Of a stretch of 64,000 nucleotides of DNA, positions 50,151 through 59,534 are shown piece after piece. How positions within the stretch are numbered: position 1 is the stretch's first letter; every line of letters begins with the position of its first letter. The position numbers were made by a program, and so were the translations under genes. The notes beneath the pieces were generated by a model. The model was not told where the DNA came from and made no database searches. It saw only the letters and a program-made list of their open reading frames with translations. This stretch comes from Deinococcus cellulosilyticus NBRC 106333 = KACC 11606 (GTDB taxonomy: Bacteria; Deinococcota; Deinococci; Deinococcales; Deinococcaceae), in contig NZ_BJXB01000025.1 in assembly GCF_007990775.1 (NCBI RefSeq), positions 23,549 through 87,548 of the forward strand. Reading direction: 5' to 3'.

Positions 50151-52193
50151 ATGGCGATTTACCAGAAAGCGAGACCCGTCACCTGGACAGAGGTGGTCGG
50201 ACAGGAACACGTCCGGGACGTGCTGATGAGTGCCCTCGAGAAGGGCCGCATCGGGCATGCTTACCTGTTCAGCGGACCTCGGGGCGTCGGCAAGACCACC
50301 ACCGCCCGCCTGATTGCCATGACCGTGAACTGCGAGAGGGAGTTCAAACCCTGCGGGGAGTGCCAGAGTTGCCGCCTGATCAAGAGCGGTGCCCACCCCG
50401 ACGTGATTGAAATTGACGCTGCCAGCAACAACAGCGTGGACGATGTGCGGGACCTGCGTGAAAAAGTGGGCCTCGCCAGCATGCGTGGGGGCAAGAAAGT
50501 CTACATCCTGGACGAGGCGCACATGATGTCCAGAGGGGCCTTCAATGCCCTCCTGAAGACCCTGGAGGAGCCCCCGGAGCATGTGATCTTCATTCTGGCC
50601 ACCACCGAGCCGGAAAAAATCCTGCCCACCATCCTTTCCCGCTGCCAGCACTACCGTTTCCGCAGGCTCAGTGAACAGGAAATCGCCGGGAAGCTGCAGA
50701 GGCTCTGCGATCAGGAAACCGTGTCCTACGAAATGGACGCCCTGATGCTGATTGGCCGCCTTGCAGATGGGGCCATGCGTGATGGTGAGAGCCTGCTGGA
50801 ACGCATGCTCAGCAGTGGCGAACCTGTGACGCTCCGGGCTGTGGAAATGGCTCTGGGCCTGCCTCCGGGCGAACGGATGCTGGGTCTGGCCCGTTCCCTG
50901 ATGCTTGCAGATGCAGAAACCGTGCTGCGTCTGGCTGGAGAACTGTACCGTGAAGGTTTCGCTGCACGAACAGTGGTCGAGCAGACCAAGGTGTCTCTCA
51001 GGAACCTGCTGCACGCCCAGCTTGGTCTTTCTGGAGGCAGTGGTGAATCCCTGGATGTGGGTCAGGCCCTGAAACTCCTTGCAGCCCTCGATGAGCAGGA
51101 CCAGCGTTTCTCCAGGCAGGCAGACTTGCTCGCCCTGGAGATGGCCCTCACCCATGCCATGCTCAGCACCGAGCAAGCCCAGAGCAACGCTGGTGGAGGC
51201 ACGGCCCAGGTGCCACCAGACCTGATGCGCCGTCTGCAGGGTCTGGAGCAGGCTGTGCAGCAACTCCGTCAGGGCAGACCGGTGGCGCAACCTGCCGCAC
51301 AGCCTGTGGCCGCAACAGGACAGCCCACAACGGAAGGACGTGCAGCCAGTGCTCCTCAGGCACAGCACACCCCTCCACCCACCAATGGCACCTGGCATGA
51401 TGTGCTGCGCCTCGCTGACATCAAGATGCGCGCATTCCTGAAACCTGCCCAGGCGAGTTTTGAGAACGGCATGCTCATCGTGACCATCACGTCCAAATTT
51501 CACGGCACCCAGGTGATCAGCAAGTTCGATGAGCTCAGCGAACTGGTTTCAAAGGTGTTCGGAGACATTCCTTTTGAGGTGGTGACCCCCGACAGCAGTA
51601 AAAAAAAGTCGGGTAGTTCTGCCGCAGGGATGACCTCTCCCCCACCGCGCCGATCAGAACCCCAGCCTGTCGCTCAGGTGATGCAGAGCATTCCCGAGGC
51701 CAGGCCTGTTGTGGAAGCCCGGGCACCAGAACCCAGGCCCCAGTCTCCAGTGCAACCTGCAGAACCTGCCCCCTGGGAGGCTCCTGCGGCTCCAGTGACC
51801 ACTTCTGCTCCTCCTGCAGCCAGGAGTGAACCGCTGGGCAGGACCACCCAGAAGGCCAGAGGCTTTTTCGAGGACGGTCCCGCAAAAAAGCCTGAACCGA
51901 CCCCACAGGTGGTTTCTGCTCCACCTGCAGCCCCCCCTGCTCCTGTGCCCAGTGAGCATGAGGTGCTGGATCAGGCTCCGGTGTTTGACGACATGCCTTT
52001 TCCAGACGAGGACTTTGGGGCGCAGGAACCTGCACCACAGAAACCCAGGAAGTCTGGAGGGGCCTTCCAGCACCCGCTGTATGACACCCTGCAACAACTC
52101 TTTCCCCACCGCATTCGCGAAGTGGGCGTCCTGAAAACCAAAGTGGCTGAGGATGACAGTGAAGCGTCTGAAGCTGAACCCCCTGAAGAATAA
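50151..52193 (+). CDS. dnaX: DNA polymerase III subunit tau (and probable gamma)
   Basis: Clamp-loader ATPase and organiser of the replisome. 680 residues: Walker A GPRGVGKTTTAR, zinc-binding CGECQSC region, Walker B DEAHMMS, sensor SRCQHYRFRR, then a long Pro/Ala/Gln-rich linker and the C-terminal tau domain. A run of eight A at 51600-51607 (AAA AAA AAG in frame) lies in the linker; a -1 slip runs into TAG at 51614, giving a gamma-like product of about 488 residues. Leaderless promoter upstream. Confidence 0.95.
   Translation: MAIYQKARPVTWTEVVGQEHVRDVLMSALEKGRIGHAYLFSGPRGVGKTTTARLIAMTVNCEREFKPCGECQSCRLIKSGAHPDVIEIDAASNNSVDDVRDLREKVGLASMRGGKKVYILDEAHMMSRGAFNALLKTLEEPPEHVIFILATTEPEKILPTILSRCQHYRFRRLSEQEIAGKLQRLCDQETVSYEMDALMLIGRLADGAMRDGESLLERMLSSGEPVTLRAVEMALGLPPGERMLGLARSLMLADAETVLRLAGELYREGFAARTVVEQTKVSLRNLLHAQLGLSGGSGESLDVGQALKLLAALDEQDQRFSRQADLLALEMALTHAMLSTEQAQSNAGGGTAQVPPDLMRRLQGLEQAVQQLRQGRPVAQPAAQPVAATGQPTTEGRAASAPQAQHTPPPTNGTWHDVLRLADIKMRAFLKPAQASFENGMLIVTITSKFHGTQVISKFDELSELVSKVFGDIPFEVVTPDSSKKKSGSSAAGMTSPPPRRSEPQPVAQVMQSIPEARPVVEARAPEPRPQSPVQPAEPAPWEAPAAPVTTSAPPAARSEPLGRTTQKARGFFEDGPAKKPEPTPQVVSAPPAAPPAPVPSEHEVLDQAPVFDDMPFPDEDFGAQEPAPQKPRKSGGAFQHPLYDTLQQLFPHRIREVGVLKTKVAEDDSEASEAEPPEE
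51600..51616 (+). promoter_or_regulatory. Probable programmed slippage site of dnaX
   Basis: A8 followed by G contains the heptamer A AAA AAG. The -1 frame meets TAG at 51614-51616. GGG/GTTCTG at about 51611-51621 can pair with CAGAAC/CCC at about 51654-51662, and GAGGTGG lies upstream (about 51577-51583), matching the SD-slip-stem arrangement. In E. coli this is ribosomal and in Thermus mainly transcriptional slippage. Confidence 0.65.
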
Positions 52194-52273
52194 ACCTGTG
52201 CATTCTGAAACGTCTGTGCATTCACAATTCTCCTCAAGAGGGCTTCACACCTCTGGGGTAAGGTAAGAGGAAC

Positions 52274-53590
52274 ATGACCGAAAAGTCACGCTGGCTGTAC
52301 GAAACCGCCCAAAGGGTCATTCCCGGAGGGGTCAACTCTCCTGTTCGCGCCTTCAAATCGGTGGGCGGCAGTCCCCGATTCATTCAGAGCGCTTTTGGCG
52401 CCTACCTGATTGATGCCGACGGCAACCGCCTGATCGATTACATCGGGTCCTGGGGCCCCATGATTCTGGGCCACCAGCACTCCCATGTGCTGGCCTCCAT
52501 CCAGTCTGCCCTCACCGAGGGCGTGAGCTTTGGTGCCCCCAACGCCCGTGAGGTGGAACTCGCCATGATGGTCACCAAACTGACCGGCATGGAGAAGGTG
52601 CGCTTTGTGAGCAGTGGCACCGAGGCCACCATGAGTGCCCTGCGTCTGGCCCGGGCCGTGACCGGCAGGGATTACATCCTGAAATTCCGGGGCAACTACC
52701 ATGGCCATGCCGATGGTCTGCTGGTGGAGGCCGGAAGCGGCCTGATGACCAACGAGCAGAAACTTCAGGCCAGAAGTGCCCCCTCTTCAGCAGGTGTTCC
52801 TCAGGCCTATGCAGGCCTGACCCTGGTGGCCGATTACAACGACCCGGAAGGCCTTGCTCAGCTTCTGAGGGACCGGGGCAACACCCTTGCTGCAATCATT
52901 TTTGAGCCTGTGGTCGGCAATGCTGGGGTTTTGATTCCCACCGCTGAATTCATTGATGTGCTGCACTCCGCAAAAGAGCAGGGCATCTTGCTCATTGCCG
53001 ATGAAGTGATGACCGGATTCCGCCTCTCTCCAGGCGGAGCCACCGAGCGTCTGGGCCTGAAGCCCGACATCATCACCTGGGGCAAGATCATCGGGGGAGG
53101 TCTGCCTGTGGGTGCTTACGGGGCCAGTGCAGAAATCATGGACTTCGTGAGCCCGATGGGCCCGGTGTACCAGGCAGGGACCCTGAGTGGGAATCCTCTG
53201 GCCATGGCTGCCGGAATTGGCACCCTGCAGACCCTCCGGGACAACCCAGAAATTTACGAAAAGATCGAGGATTACACCGAGCGTCTGGAACAGGGCCTGC
53301 TGCTCGCTGCTGCCCAGGCAGGCATCAGTGTGTGCGTGAACCGCATTGGCAGCATGCTGACCATGTTCTTCACCGAAGGCCCGGTGCAGACCTATCAGGA
53401 TGCCGTACGCAGTGACACCAGACTCTTTGCCCAGTGGTTCCACGAAATGCTGAACAGGGGCGTGTACTGGGCCCCCAGCCAGTTTGAGAGCATCTTCGTG
53501 AGCGCCGCCCACAATGAACGCACCCTCGAACACACTTTGCAGGCCGCTGCAAGTGCCTTTTTGACCATCAAGTCCCAGAGCCAAGGGTAA
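52274..53590 (+). CDS. hemL: Glutamate-1-semialdehyde 2,1-aminomutase
   Basis: Makes 5-aminolevulinate in the C5 heme pathway. 438 residues, PLP fold-type I. NSPVRAFKSVGG at the N-terminus is diagnostic; SSGTEATMSALRLAR binds PLP; the Schiff-base Lys is in TWGKIIGGGLPVGAYG. AGAGGA just before the ATG. Probably monocistronic or read with the CoA-binding gene 43 nt downstream. Confidence 0.95.
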   Translation: MTEKSRWLYETAQRVIPGGVNSPVRAFKSVGGSPRFIQSAFGAYLIDADGNRLIDYIGSWGPMILGHQHSHVLASIQSALTEGVSFGAPNAREVELAMMVTKLTGMEKVRFVSSGTEATMSALRLARAVTGRDYILKFRGNYHGHADGLLVEAGSGLMTNEQKLQARSAPSSAGVPQAYAGLTLVADYNDPEGLAQLLRDRGNTLAAIIFEPVVGNAGVLIPTAEFIDVLHSAKEQGILLIADEVMTGFRLSPGGATERLGLKPDIITWGKIIGGGLPVGAYGASAEIMDFVSPMGPVYQAGTLSGNPLAMAAGIGTLQTLRDNPEIYEKIEDYTERLEQGLLLAAAQAGISVCVNRIGSMLTMFFTEGPVQTYQDAVRSDTRLFAQWFHEMLNRGVYWAPSQFESIFVSAAHNERTLEHTLQAAASAFLTIKSQSQG

Positions 53591-53633
53591 ACTTTCCCAC
53601 CATGATGGGTGGGGGAACTTTATAAGGTGGATT

Positions 53634-54062
53634 ATGCCTGAACTGACCCAGATCAAGGACATCGTGAACGTGCTGCAGACCAGCAAGGTGGTTGCAGTGG
53701 TGGGTTTTCATCCAGACACCACCCGGCCTGCCCATTACGTCCCCGAGTACCTGCACCGCAGGGGATACAAGATCATCCCGGTCAATCCCACACTCGCGGG
53801 CCGTCACATGACTTTTTTTGGGCACAAAGCCATTCCCACCCTGGCAGAAATCACAGAAACTGTGGATGTTGTGGAGGTGTTCCGCAGGTCCGACAAGGTG
53901 ATGGACCACCTCGATGACATTCTGGCCATGAATCCAAAGCCCAGAACCGTGTGGTTGCAGCTCGGGATTCGCAACGAGGAATTCACACAAACCCTTGTCC
54001 AGCATGGAATTCAGGTCATTCAGGACCGCTGCATGCTGGCCGATCACCGACAATACCTTTAG
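53634..54062 (+). CDS. CoA-binding domain protein
   Basis: 142 residues, YccU-like Rossmann CoA-binding fold. Motifs KVVAVVGFHPDTTRPAHYVP and IPVNPTLAGR line the nucleotide site; VDVVEVFRRSD and VWLQLGIRNEE are the family's later strands. The family's role is undefined. AAGGTGG precedes the ATG. A strong terminator follows. Confidence 0.88.
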   Translation: MPELTQIKDIVNVLQTSKVVAVVGFHPDTTRPAHYVPEYLHRRGYKIIPVNPTLAGRHMTFFGHKAIPTLAEITETVDVVEVFRRSDKVMDHLDDILAMNPKPRTVWLQLGIRNEEFTQTLVQHGIQVIQDRCMLADHRQYL

Positions 54063-54089
54063 GCTTTCTTTAAGGTAAAACCCTTACTT

Positions 54090-54124
54090 CCCATCTGGAC
54101 TGCGTCCCAGATGGGCTTTTTTTG
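54090..54124 (+). terminator. Terminator after the CoA-binding protein gene
   Basis: CCCATCTGG/CCAGATGGG stem with an 8-nt loop followed by seven T. Confidence 0.93.
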
Positions 54125-54229
54125 ATAGAATGCCCGAACTGTGTGATTTGCCAAAATTAAGGTTTGCTTGGCGAAGCCTCATCCTCAAAATGACCTTCGC
54201 AGGGTACCTTAGGTGACAGGAGGTACAAC

Positions 54230-55468
54230 ATGAAACGAGCTCTTTTAGCCATTGCAGGCGGACTGATCGTCAGTCAGGCTCTCGCCGCTCCCCAGATCAG
54301 CCCCCAGCGCATCATTGTCAATCCTGTTGAAACAGCCCTGAAAGTCAATGTGTGGGTGGACAAAGCCCCCAATGATCCCAACGCCACTCCAGACTACTTC
54401 CCTGGTGAAAACATCAAAATCTACACCCGTGTGAACCAGGACGCTTATGTGTACCTGTTCAACGTGGACCCCGAAGGCCGAGTGGACATGGTCCTTCCCA
54501 ACAATTACGCCAGTGGCGGCAACTTCCTGAAGGCCAACACCACCAAGGTCTTCCCTGGTGAAAACGATGGCTTCGAATTTGAAATTGCTGCACCTTACGG
54601 TGTGAACAAGGTTCTGGCCCTGGCCAGCAAAACCCAGCTCGACCTGAACACCCTGGCCCGCTTTGAAAGCCAGCAGAGTGGCTTTGCCACCGTCAGCGCC
54701 AACAACCAGAACCAGCTGGCCCAGAAGCTGTCCATCATCGTCAAGCCCATCCCTCAGGACACCTGGATCACCTCCACTGCGTTCTACAACGTGGCCCGTC
54801 CTGGCACCACTCCTGCACCTGTGATTGAAACAGGCTCCCTGAGTGTTTCTGCCAATGTGGGTGGAGCAACCATCTTTGTGGATGGCCGTCAGGTTGGGAA
54901 CAGCCCTGCCACCATCGCCAACCTCACCCCTGGCAACCACACTGTGCGTGTGACCGCCAATGGCTATGAGGACTACAGCACCACCGTCACCATCCGTTCC
55001 AACCAGCGCACCGCCCTGAACGTCACGCTGCAGCGTGAAATCCGCAGCGGCAACCTGGCTGTGAACACCAACGTGGCTGCCGATGTGTACCTGAACGGCA
55101 AACTCTATGGCCGTTCCGACGTCACCCTGCGTGACTTGCCCGAAGGCACCTACGCCCTGAAACTGGTGGCCAATGGTTACGAAACCTACACCAGCAACGT
55201 GACCGTGCGTGCCGGTCAGACCACCCCCGTGAATGTGACCCTGCAGGCCGTGCGTTACAGCGTGCGTGTCACCAGCAACGTGAATGGCGCTCTGGTCTTT
55301 GTGAACGGCAAACAGGCCGGAACCATCCAGAATGGGGCTGCTGCCTTCAACCTGGCCCCTGACAACTACGAGATCGTGGTGATCGCTCCCGGTTACTACG
55401 TGAAGTCTGCCCGTGTGAACCTCGGTTCCAACAGCAACATCGACTTCGATCTGACCCGCATCCAGTAA
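54230..55468 (+). CDS. Secreted DUF4384/PEGA-repeat protein
   Basis: 412 residues. Signal peptide (MKRALLAIAGGLIVSQALA), a DUF4384-like domain (about residues 50-160; YFPGENIKIYTRVNQDAYVYLF), then three PEGA repeats (about 200-265, 275-340, 345-410) with the hallmark units ATIFVDGRQVG, ADVYLNGKLYG and ALVFVNGKQAG. PEGA domains are surface-layer-like beta units, so an extracytoplasmic envelope role is likely. A GGAGGT site precedes the ATG and a terminator follows. Confidence 0.85.
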   Translation: MKRALLAIAGGLIVSQALAAPQISPQRIIVNPVETALKVNVWVDKAPNDPNATPDYFPGENIKIYTRVNQDAYVYLFNVDPEGRVDMVLPNNYASGGNFLKANTTKVFPGENDGFEFEIAAPYGVNKVLALASKTQLDLNTLARFESQQSGFATVSANNQNQLAQKLSIIVKPIPQDTWITSTAFYNVARPGTTPAPVIETGSLSVSANVGGATIFVDGRQVGNSPATIANLTPGNHTVRVTANGYEDYSTTVTIRSNQRTALNVTLQREIRSGNLAVNTNVAADVYLNGKLYGRSDVTLRDLPEGTYALKLVANGYETYTSNVTVRAGQTTPVNVTLQAVRYSVRVTSNVNGALVFVNGKQAGTIQNGAAAFNLAPDNYEIVVIAPGYYVKSARVNLGSNSNIDFDLTRIQ

Positions 55469-55482
55469 ACCCTGGACTTTTA

Positions 55483-55512
55483 AGAGGAGCCTCCTGAGGC
55501 TCCTCTTTTTTT
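55483..55512 (+). terminator. Terminator after the PEGA protein gene
   Basis: AGAGGAGCC/GGCTCCTCT with a 6-nt loop and seven T; its T-run overlaps the next gene's TATGAT -10 box. Confidence 0.92.
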
Positions 55513-55522
55513 ATGATGGGTC

Positions 55523-56089
55523 ATGGCCCTTGTTCTGATCGGTCCGGTTGCCACAGGCAAAACCACCCTGGCAAAACTTCTTGCAGCCGCAACAGGGAAA
55601 CCTCATGTCTCGCTGGACGACACCCGCTGGATTCACTATCCTGAGCAGGGTTACAGGCCAGAAAAAGCCAGAGCTTTCATCGAAAAGCAGGATTTTCTGG
55701 GTCTGGCCCATTACTGGCACACCTTTGACCTGCACAACATCCGCAGAACCCTGGAAGCAAATCCAGAGGGCGTGCTGGATTTTGGAGGGGGCCATACCCT
55801 CTTTTTTGAGGGAGAGGAGGCCACAGCCCTGAAGGCTCTGCTGGAGCCCCACGCAGTGATTCTGGTGCTGCCGACAAAGGACCGTGAACAAAGCCGAAAA
55901 ATCCTCAGGTCACGCATTCATGCCCAGGGGGAACACCCCGAAGAGATTTACAGGCTGAATGACCTGATGCTGGACAGCACGCTCAATGTTGAATTGTCCA
56001 ATTTCGTCCTTTACACAGAGGGAGAATCCCCTGAACAGTCTGTCCAGCGCATTCTTGAATTTTTGCGTCAGGACACATCCCAGCTCTGA
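55523..56089 (+). CDS. Shikimate-kinase-like P-loop protein
   Basis: 188 residues. Walker A GPVATGKTT near the N-terminus, then DDTRW and a GGGHTLF segment as in shikimate/gluconate kinases; a lid-like RSRIHAQ with Arg follows. The substrate is not aromatic-pathway by context, so only a small-molecule or nucleoside kinase is inferred. TATGAT at 55512-55517 ends 5 nt before the ATG. Its end overlaps the minus-strand zinc-ribbon gene by 22 bp. Confidence 0.8.
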   Translation: MALVLIGPVATGKTTLAKLLAAATGKPHVSLDDTRWIHYPEQGYRPEKARAFIEKQDFLGLAHYWHTFDLHNIRRTLEANPEGVLDFGGGHTLFFEGEEATALKALLEPHAVILVLPTKDREQSRKILRSRIHAQGEHPEEIYRLNDLMLDSTLNVELSNFVLYTEGESPEQSVQRILEFLRQDTSQL

Positions 56090-56268
56090 AACAGGTACAC
56101 CTGATGTTCTGCTTTGTGGCTCTGGGCTTCCAGCAGGGCATCGAATTTGCGGGTTCCTGGCAGCCATCCCATTTTGCACCCCTCGCACCACAGCACCGGA
56201 TCTCCACAGCGGGCGAATTCACGTTGCAGGGGGGCATGGCAGGTGGGACAAAGCAGAGAAAGCAGCAT
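56068..56268 (-). CDS. Small zinc-ribbon protein
   Basis: 66 residues with CPTC near residue 7 and CEGC near 28, a single zinc ribbon. It follows the cyclase gene by 33 nt on the same strand and is likely cotranscribed. Function unknown. AAGG lies 9 nt before the ATG. The 3' end overlaps the kinase-like gene. Confidence 0.62.
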   Translation of the reverse strand: MLLSLLCPTCHAPLQREFARCGDPVLWCEGCKMGWLPGTRKFDALLEAQSHKAEHQVYLFQSWDVS

Positions 56269-56301
56269 GACGTATTACCTTACGGCGAAAACATCCACAT
56301 T

Positions 56302-57108
56302 TCAAGGCTCAGGGACCAGGGCCACCGCGCGGGTCCATCCGCTGCTTGCCCCCTGAATTTTGTAAGGCAGGGCCACCACGGTGAATCCATGGGCCATCGG
56401 GATGCTTTCCAGATTGGTGAGTTTTTCAATCTGGCAGTACTCCTGCTCCAGACCATAAAAATGGGACTCCCAGAATTCGGTTTTTCCCTGCATGGCTTCT
56501 GGAAAGGTGGCACTGAAAGGGCGATCCAGACCCCATGCATCAATGCCGATCAGTTTCACACCACGTTCCACCAGGTGCGCTGTCGCTTCACGGGTCAGGC
56601 CTGCATGCCTGTGGTCATAGCCTTTTTCTTTGAAATGCTTTGAGGCACCCGTGTGGATCAGCACGATGTCTCCAGCTTTGAGGGTGTAAGCGATGCGCTG
56701 CAACTCCTGCTCGATGTCCTGCGCCGTGATGCCCTCCCCTGCAGCTTTAAAGGTGAAATCCAGTTTGACCCCATCCCCCATGCACCAGCTCAGAGGAACC
56801 TGATCAATGGTCCGGGTGGGGGTGCCATCTTGCATCTGGGGACCATAGTGGTACGGGGCATCCACATGGGTTCCAGAGTGGGTGGAAAGGGTCACCTGTT
56901 CCACGGCCCAGGCATACCCTCTGGGAACAGCCTTTTTCACCTGCTCGAGGGTCAGGCCAAACACCTGTGCGCCCAGGGTCAATCCCAGCACGTGGTCAAT
57001 GTACTTGATGTCATGCTGATTGGGCTCAAAAGCCTGGGTGTCGTTGCTGAGGGTGTCGCTGAGGTCAATGATGCGTGCAGTTCTGCCAAGAATGCGTACT
57101 GTGTCCAT
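56302..57108 (-). CDS. Cyclase-family (kynurenine-formamidase-like) metal hydrolase
   Basis: 268 residues. The metal-binding HSGTHVDAP motif (about residue 78) and later DAWGLD define the cyclase/KynB fold. The family includes arylformamidase and isatin hydrolase; the substrate is not evident and no tryptophan-degradation gene is near. GAGGTAGGA upstream of the ATG. First gene of an operon with the zinc-ribbon gene. Confidence 0.87.
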   Translation of the reverse strand: MDTVRILGRTARIIDLSDTLSNDTQAFEPNQHDIKYIDHVLGLTLGAQVFGLTLEQVKKAVPRGYAWAVEQVTLSTHSGTHVDAPYHYGPQMQDGTPTRTIDQVPLSWCMGDGVKLDFTFKAAGEGITAQDIEQELQRIAYTLKAGDIVLIHTGASKHFKEKGYDHRHAGLTREATAHLVERGVKLIGIDAWGLDRPFSATFPEAMQGKTEFWESHFYGLEQEYCQIEKLTNLESIPMAHGFTVVALPYKIQGASSGWTRAVALVPEP

Positions 57109-57167
57109 GAATTCCTACCTCTGGTGGAAAGTTTACAGGGTCAAATCTCTGACGCGCAGCTCAAAAC

Positions 57168-58094
57168 TCACCTGAACGTGGCGAGACGTTCCAGAATCAG
57201 ACGCATCACCTCTTCACTGTTGGCTTCCATCGCCACCCAGGTGTTGGGGGTTTCATGACCACCCCAGTAATCGCAAACGGTCCGACCAAAATTCGGGCCT
57301 TCCTGAATGTCCACCTGCACATGGTAATCCTGCCCGGAAAACAGGGTGGGATCAATCAGGTAGGCAATGGTGCACGGATCATGCAACGCTGCCCCATCCA
57401 GACCATACCGGTCCCGGTAGAACTGCACATAGTGGCCCATCAGCTCTGCACTGATGCGGCCCACTTCGGTGTTCATGGCCTGCAGCACCTGGATGTGTTC
57501 TTCTCTCACCATCACCTGCAAGGTGAGGTTCAGACCAAACTGGTGCACCTTGATTCCCGAGTTGAACACGATGTATGCGGCATGGGGGTCCGCAAAGGCA
57601 TTGAATTCCGCACTGGGGGTCACATTGCCGTAAGTGGTGCTTCCTCCCATCCAGACCAGTTTGCGGATCAAGGAGGGCAGTTCTGGATCAAGCCTGAATG
57701 CCAGAGCCACATTGGTCAGTGGGCCAGTGGCCACCAGCGTGATCTCACCGGGGTTCTCCCGCACGGTTTTCACAATGGCCTGGGCTGCATGGAGGGTTTC
57801 TGGCTGACGGGTCAGATCCGGCAGGCCCGTGGCCTGCAACCCCGTCTTCCCATGCACCCGTGTGGCCTGAATGGGCTCCCGGATGAGCGGAAGGGCAGCA
57901 CCTGCATAAACAGGGGTCTGGGTTTCTGCAAGCTGGGTCAGCAACAGGGCATTTCGGACAGTGTGTTCGATTCCCACATTCCCGTGCGTGGCGGTGATGC
58001 CCAGAAGTTCAATTTCAGCGCTGCTGAGGGCCAGAAAGATGGCAATGGCATCGTCATGTCCGGGATCGCAATCAAGCAGGATGCGATGTTTCAT
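57168..58094 (-). CDS. Nucleoside hydrolase (IunH type)
   Basis: 308 residues; hydrolyses ribonucleosides to base and ribose. The calcium-binding DCDPGHDDAIA motif opens the protein; GPLTNVALA, and the catalytic region HDPCTIAYL near the C-terminus are present. TATTCT at 58102-58107 on the minus strand ends 7 nt before the ATG, which selects this start over the longer frame at 58178. Confidence 0.92.
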   Translation of the reverse strand: MKHRILLDCDPGHDDAIAIFLALSSAEIELLGITATHGNVGIEHTVRNALLLTQLAETQTPVYAGAALPLIREPIQATRVHGKTGLQATGLPDLTRQPETLHAAQAIVKTVRENPGEITLVATGPLTNVALAFRLDPELPSLIRKLVWMGGSTTYGNVTPSAEFNAFADPHAAYIVFNSGIKVHQFGLNLTLQVMVREEHIQVLQAMNTEVGRISAELMGHYVQFYRDRYGLDGAALHDPCTIAYLIDPTLFSGQDYHVQVDIQEGPNFGRTVCDYWGGHETPNTWVAMEANSEEVMRLILERLATFR

Positions 58095-58142
58095 AGGGGT
58101 CAGAATAACACTGCTGGCGTCAGGCCGTGGGGCAAAGTCAAC

Positions 58143-58170
58143 AAAAAGCCCTCCCGTCGTGGGGAGGGCT
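58143..58170 (-). terminator. Terminator of the 449-residue protein gene
   Basis: Minus strand: AGCCCTCCC/GGGAGGGCT stem followed by TTTTTG. Confidence 0.88.
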
Positions 58171-58184
58171 CTGAACACAAAATC

Positions 58185-59534
58185 TTATCTGAGCACAGCT
58201 TCTTTGCCGTACAGTGTTCTGGGACCGGTCACTTTCAGGCGCACCTGCAGGCCACGCGCGTACTCCGACAGTTGCCCGAGCAGGTCGGACATGTTGTAGC
58301 GCACATAGAATTCGTGTTTGGGCAGGGCATTGAGGGCCAGGAAAGGCTGACGGGTGAGGGTCATCAGGATTTCGAGCAGTTCATCGTGGTCCACCACCCC
58401 TTCGAGCTGGGGCATCAGGTCTTCGAGCTTGAAGGTGGTGTGGGCAGGATAATTGGACAGGGAGAGCATCACCTGAGAAAACACCCCGCGCTCACCAAGC
58501 TGGCGGCTGGTGATCTCACTGATGGAGCGTGCGCTTTCTGCAGTGAGGGTGTCGGTGTTCCAGTACCCCCGGAGCTCCACAGGGGTGACGCTGCCCATTC
58601 TGTTGCTGCTGAGCAGGGTTTCCATGGCTTCACGGGTCACCTGGGTGACTTTCACATCGCTGGGGGGCATCACCTCGCCCAGTTCGCTGACCAGCAGGGC
58701 ACGGTAGGTGGAGGTGCTCTGGCGGAAGAGGTCCCAGTCTGCACGGGTGCTCAGCAGCACAGAGTAGGCATGCACGCCAAGCTGGGCTTCCAGCACCACC
58801 GAGGAGGCATTGATGGGACGCAGATGGTACCCCATCTCTCTGGCAAAGCGTTCCACCAGCGGATCAAGGGTTGGGGCCTGATAGGCAGGCTGACCGGGTT
58901 GCTGGGGTTCACGGCCATAGGCAGCAGAGTTCTGTACAGGCTGCTGGCTCTGACGGGGCGCAGGATTTTTTGCTTCCACAGCAGGTCTTTCCTGCCTTTC
59001 CTGCCTTTCCTGGCGCTCATGGCGGTCCAGCAGGCGTTCAGGCTGAGCAGGAGTTTCACGCTGGGGGCGCTGGGTTGCAGCAGGTTCCTGGCGTTCCTTC
59101 TGGGCAGGCTTCTCCAGAGCAGGAGCAGGTGCCCTGCGCTCCAGGCGCACTTCACGCAGGTAGGCGCTCTCTTCGACCACCACACGCTGGGGGGGTGGGG
59201 GAACCACCGGACGGGGGTAGTTGCTCTGGTAGTTGGCCTGGGTGGCAGCAGGGCGGCTCTGGGCCTTGACCTCCACGCTGACCTGCACCACGCCCGAGCC
59301 TGCATGCTCAAGGCGCAGCACGTCGTTGGGATTCAACTGGTAGGCATCGTAATAGGGCTTGAGGCCATGGATTCTGCGTTGTTTGGCATTGAGGGTGACG
59401 GCGTATTCGTCCCCTTTTTCTGTTTTCAGCACACTGATGCCTTCGGCGACCAGTGGTTCTAGAGATTTCTGGATGGTGAGACTGCCCTCGGTCAGGCAGA
59501 GGCGGGTCAGGATGTAGCGGTACTGGCCTTTCAC
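58185..59534 (-). CDS. Deinococcus-type protein with charged linker, unknown
   Basis: 449 residues, GTG start preceded by GGGAGG 10 nt upstream. A compact N-terminal domain (about 1-85, ending LNPNDVLRLEHAG, AbrB/B3-like in rhythm) is followed by a disordered Pro/Gln/Glu-Arg linker with HERQERQERQERP repeats (about 95-220) and a larger alpha/beta C-terminal domain (about 230-449). The layout suggests a nucleic-acid or scaffold protein, but no family is certain. Divergent from cdaA; strong terminator after it. Confidence 0.7.
   Translation of the reverse strand: MKGQYRYILTRLCLTEGSLTIQKSLEPLVAEGISVLKTEKGDEYAVTLNAKQRRIHGLKPYYDAYQLNPNDVLRLEHAGSGVVQVSVEVKAQSRPAATQANYQSNYPRPVVPPPPQRVVVEESAYLREVRLERRAPAPALEKPAQKERQEPAATQRPQRETPAQPERLLDRHERQERQERQERPAVEAKNPAPRQSQQPVQNSAAYGREPQQPGQPAYQAPTLDPLVERFAREMGYHLRPINASSVVLEAQLGVHAYSVLLSTRADWDLFRQSTSTYRALLVSELGEVMPPSDVKVTQVTREAMETLLSSNRMGSVTPVELRGYWNTDTLTAESARSISEITSRQLGERGVFSQVMLSLSNYPAHTTFKLEDLMPQLEGVVDHDELLEILMTLTRQPFLALNALPKHEFYVRYNMSDLLGQLSEYARGLQVRLKVTGPRTLYGKEAVLR

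Noticed and set aside
57255..59462. A 735-residue + strand open frame across the nucleoside hydrolase and the 449-residue protein.
   Set aside because: Two minus-strand genes with promoters and terminators explain the sequence; the frame runs through the terminator and has atypical composition.
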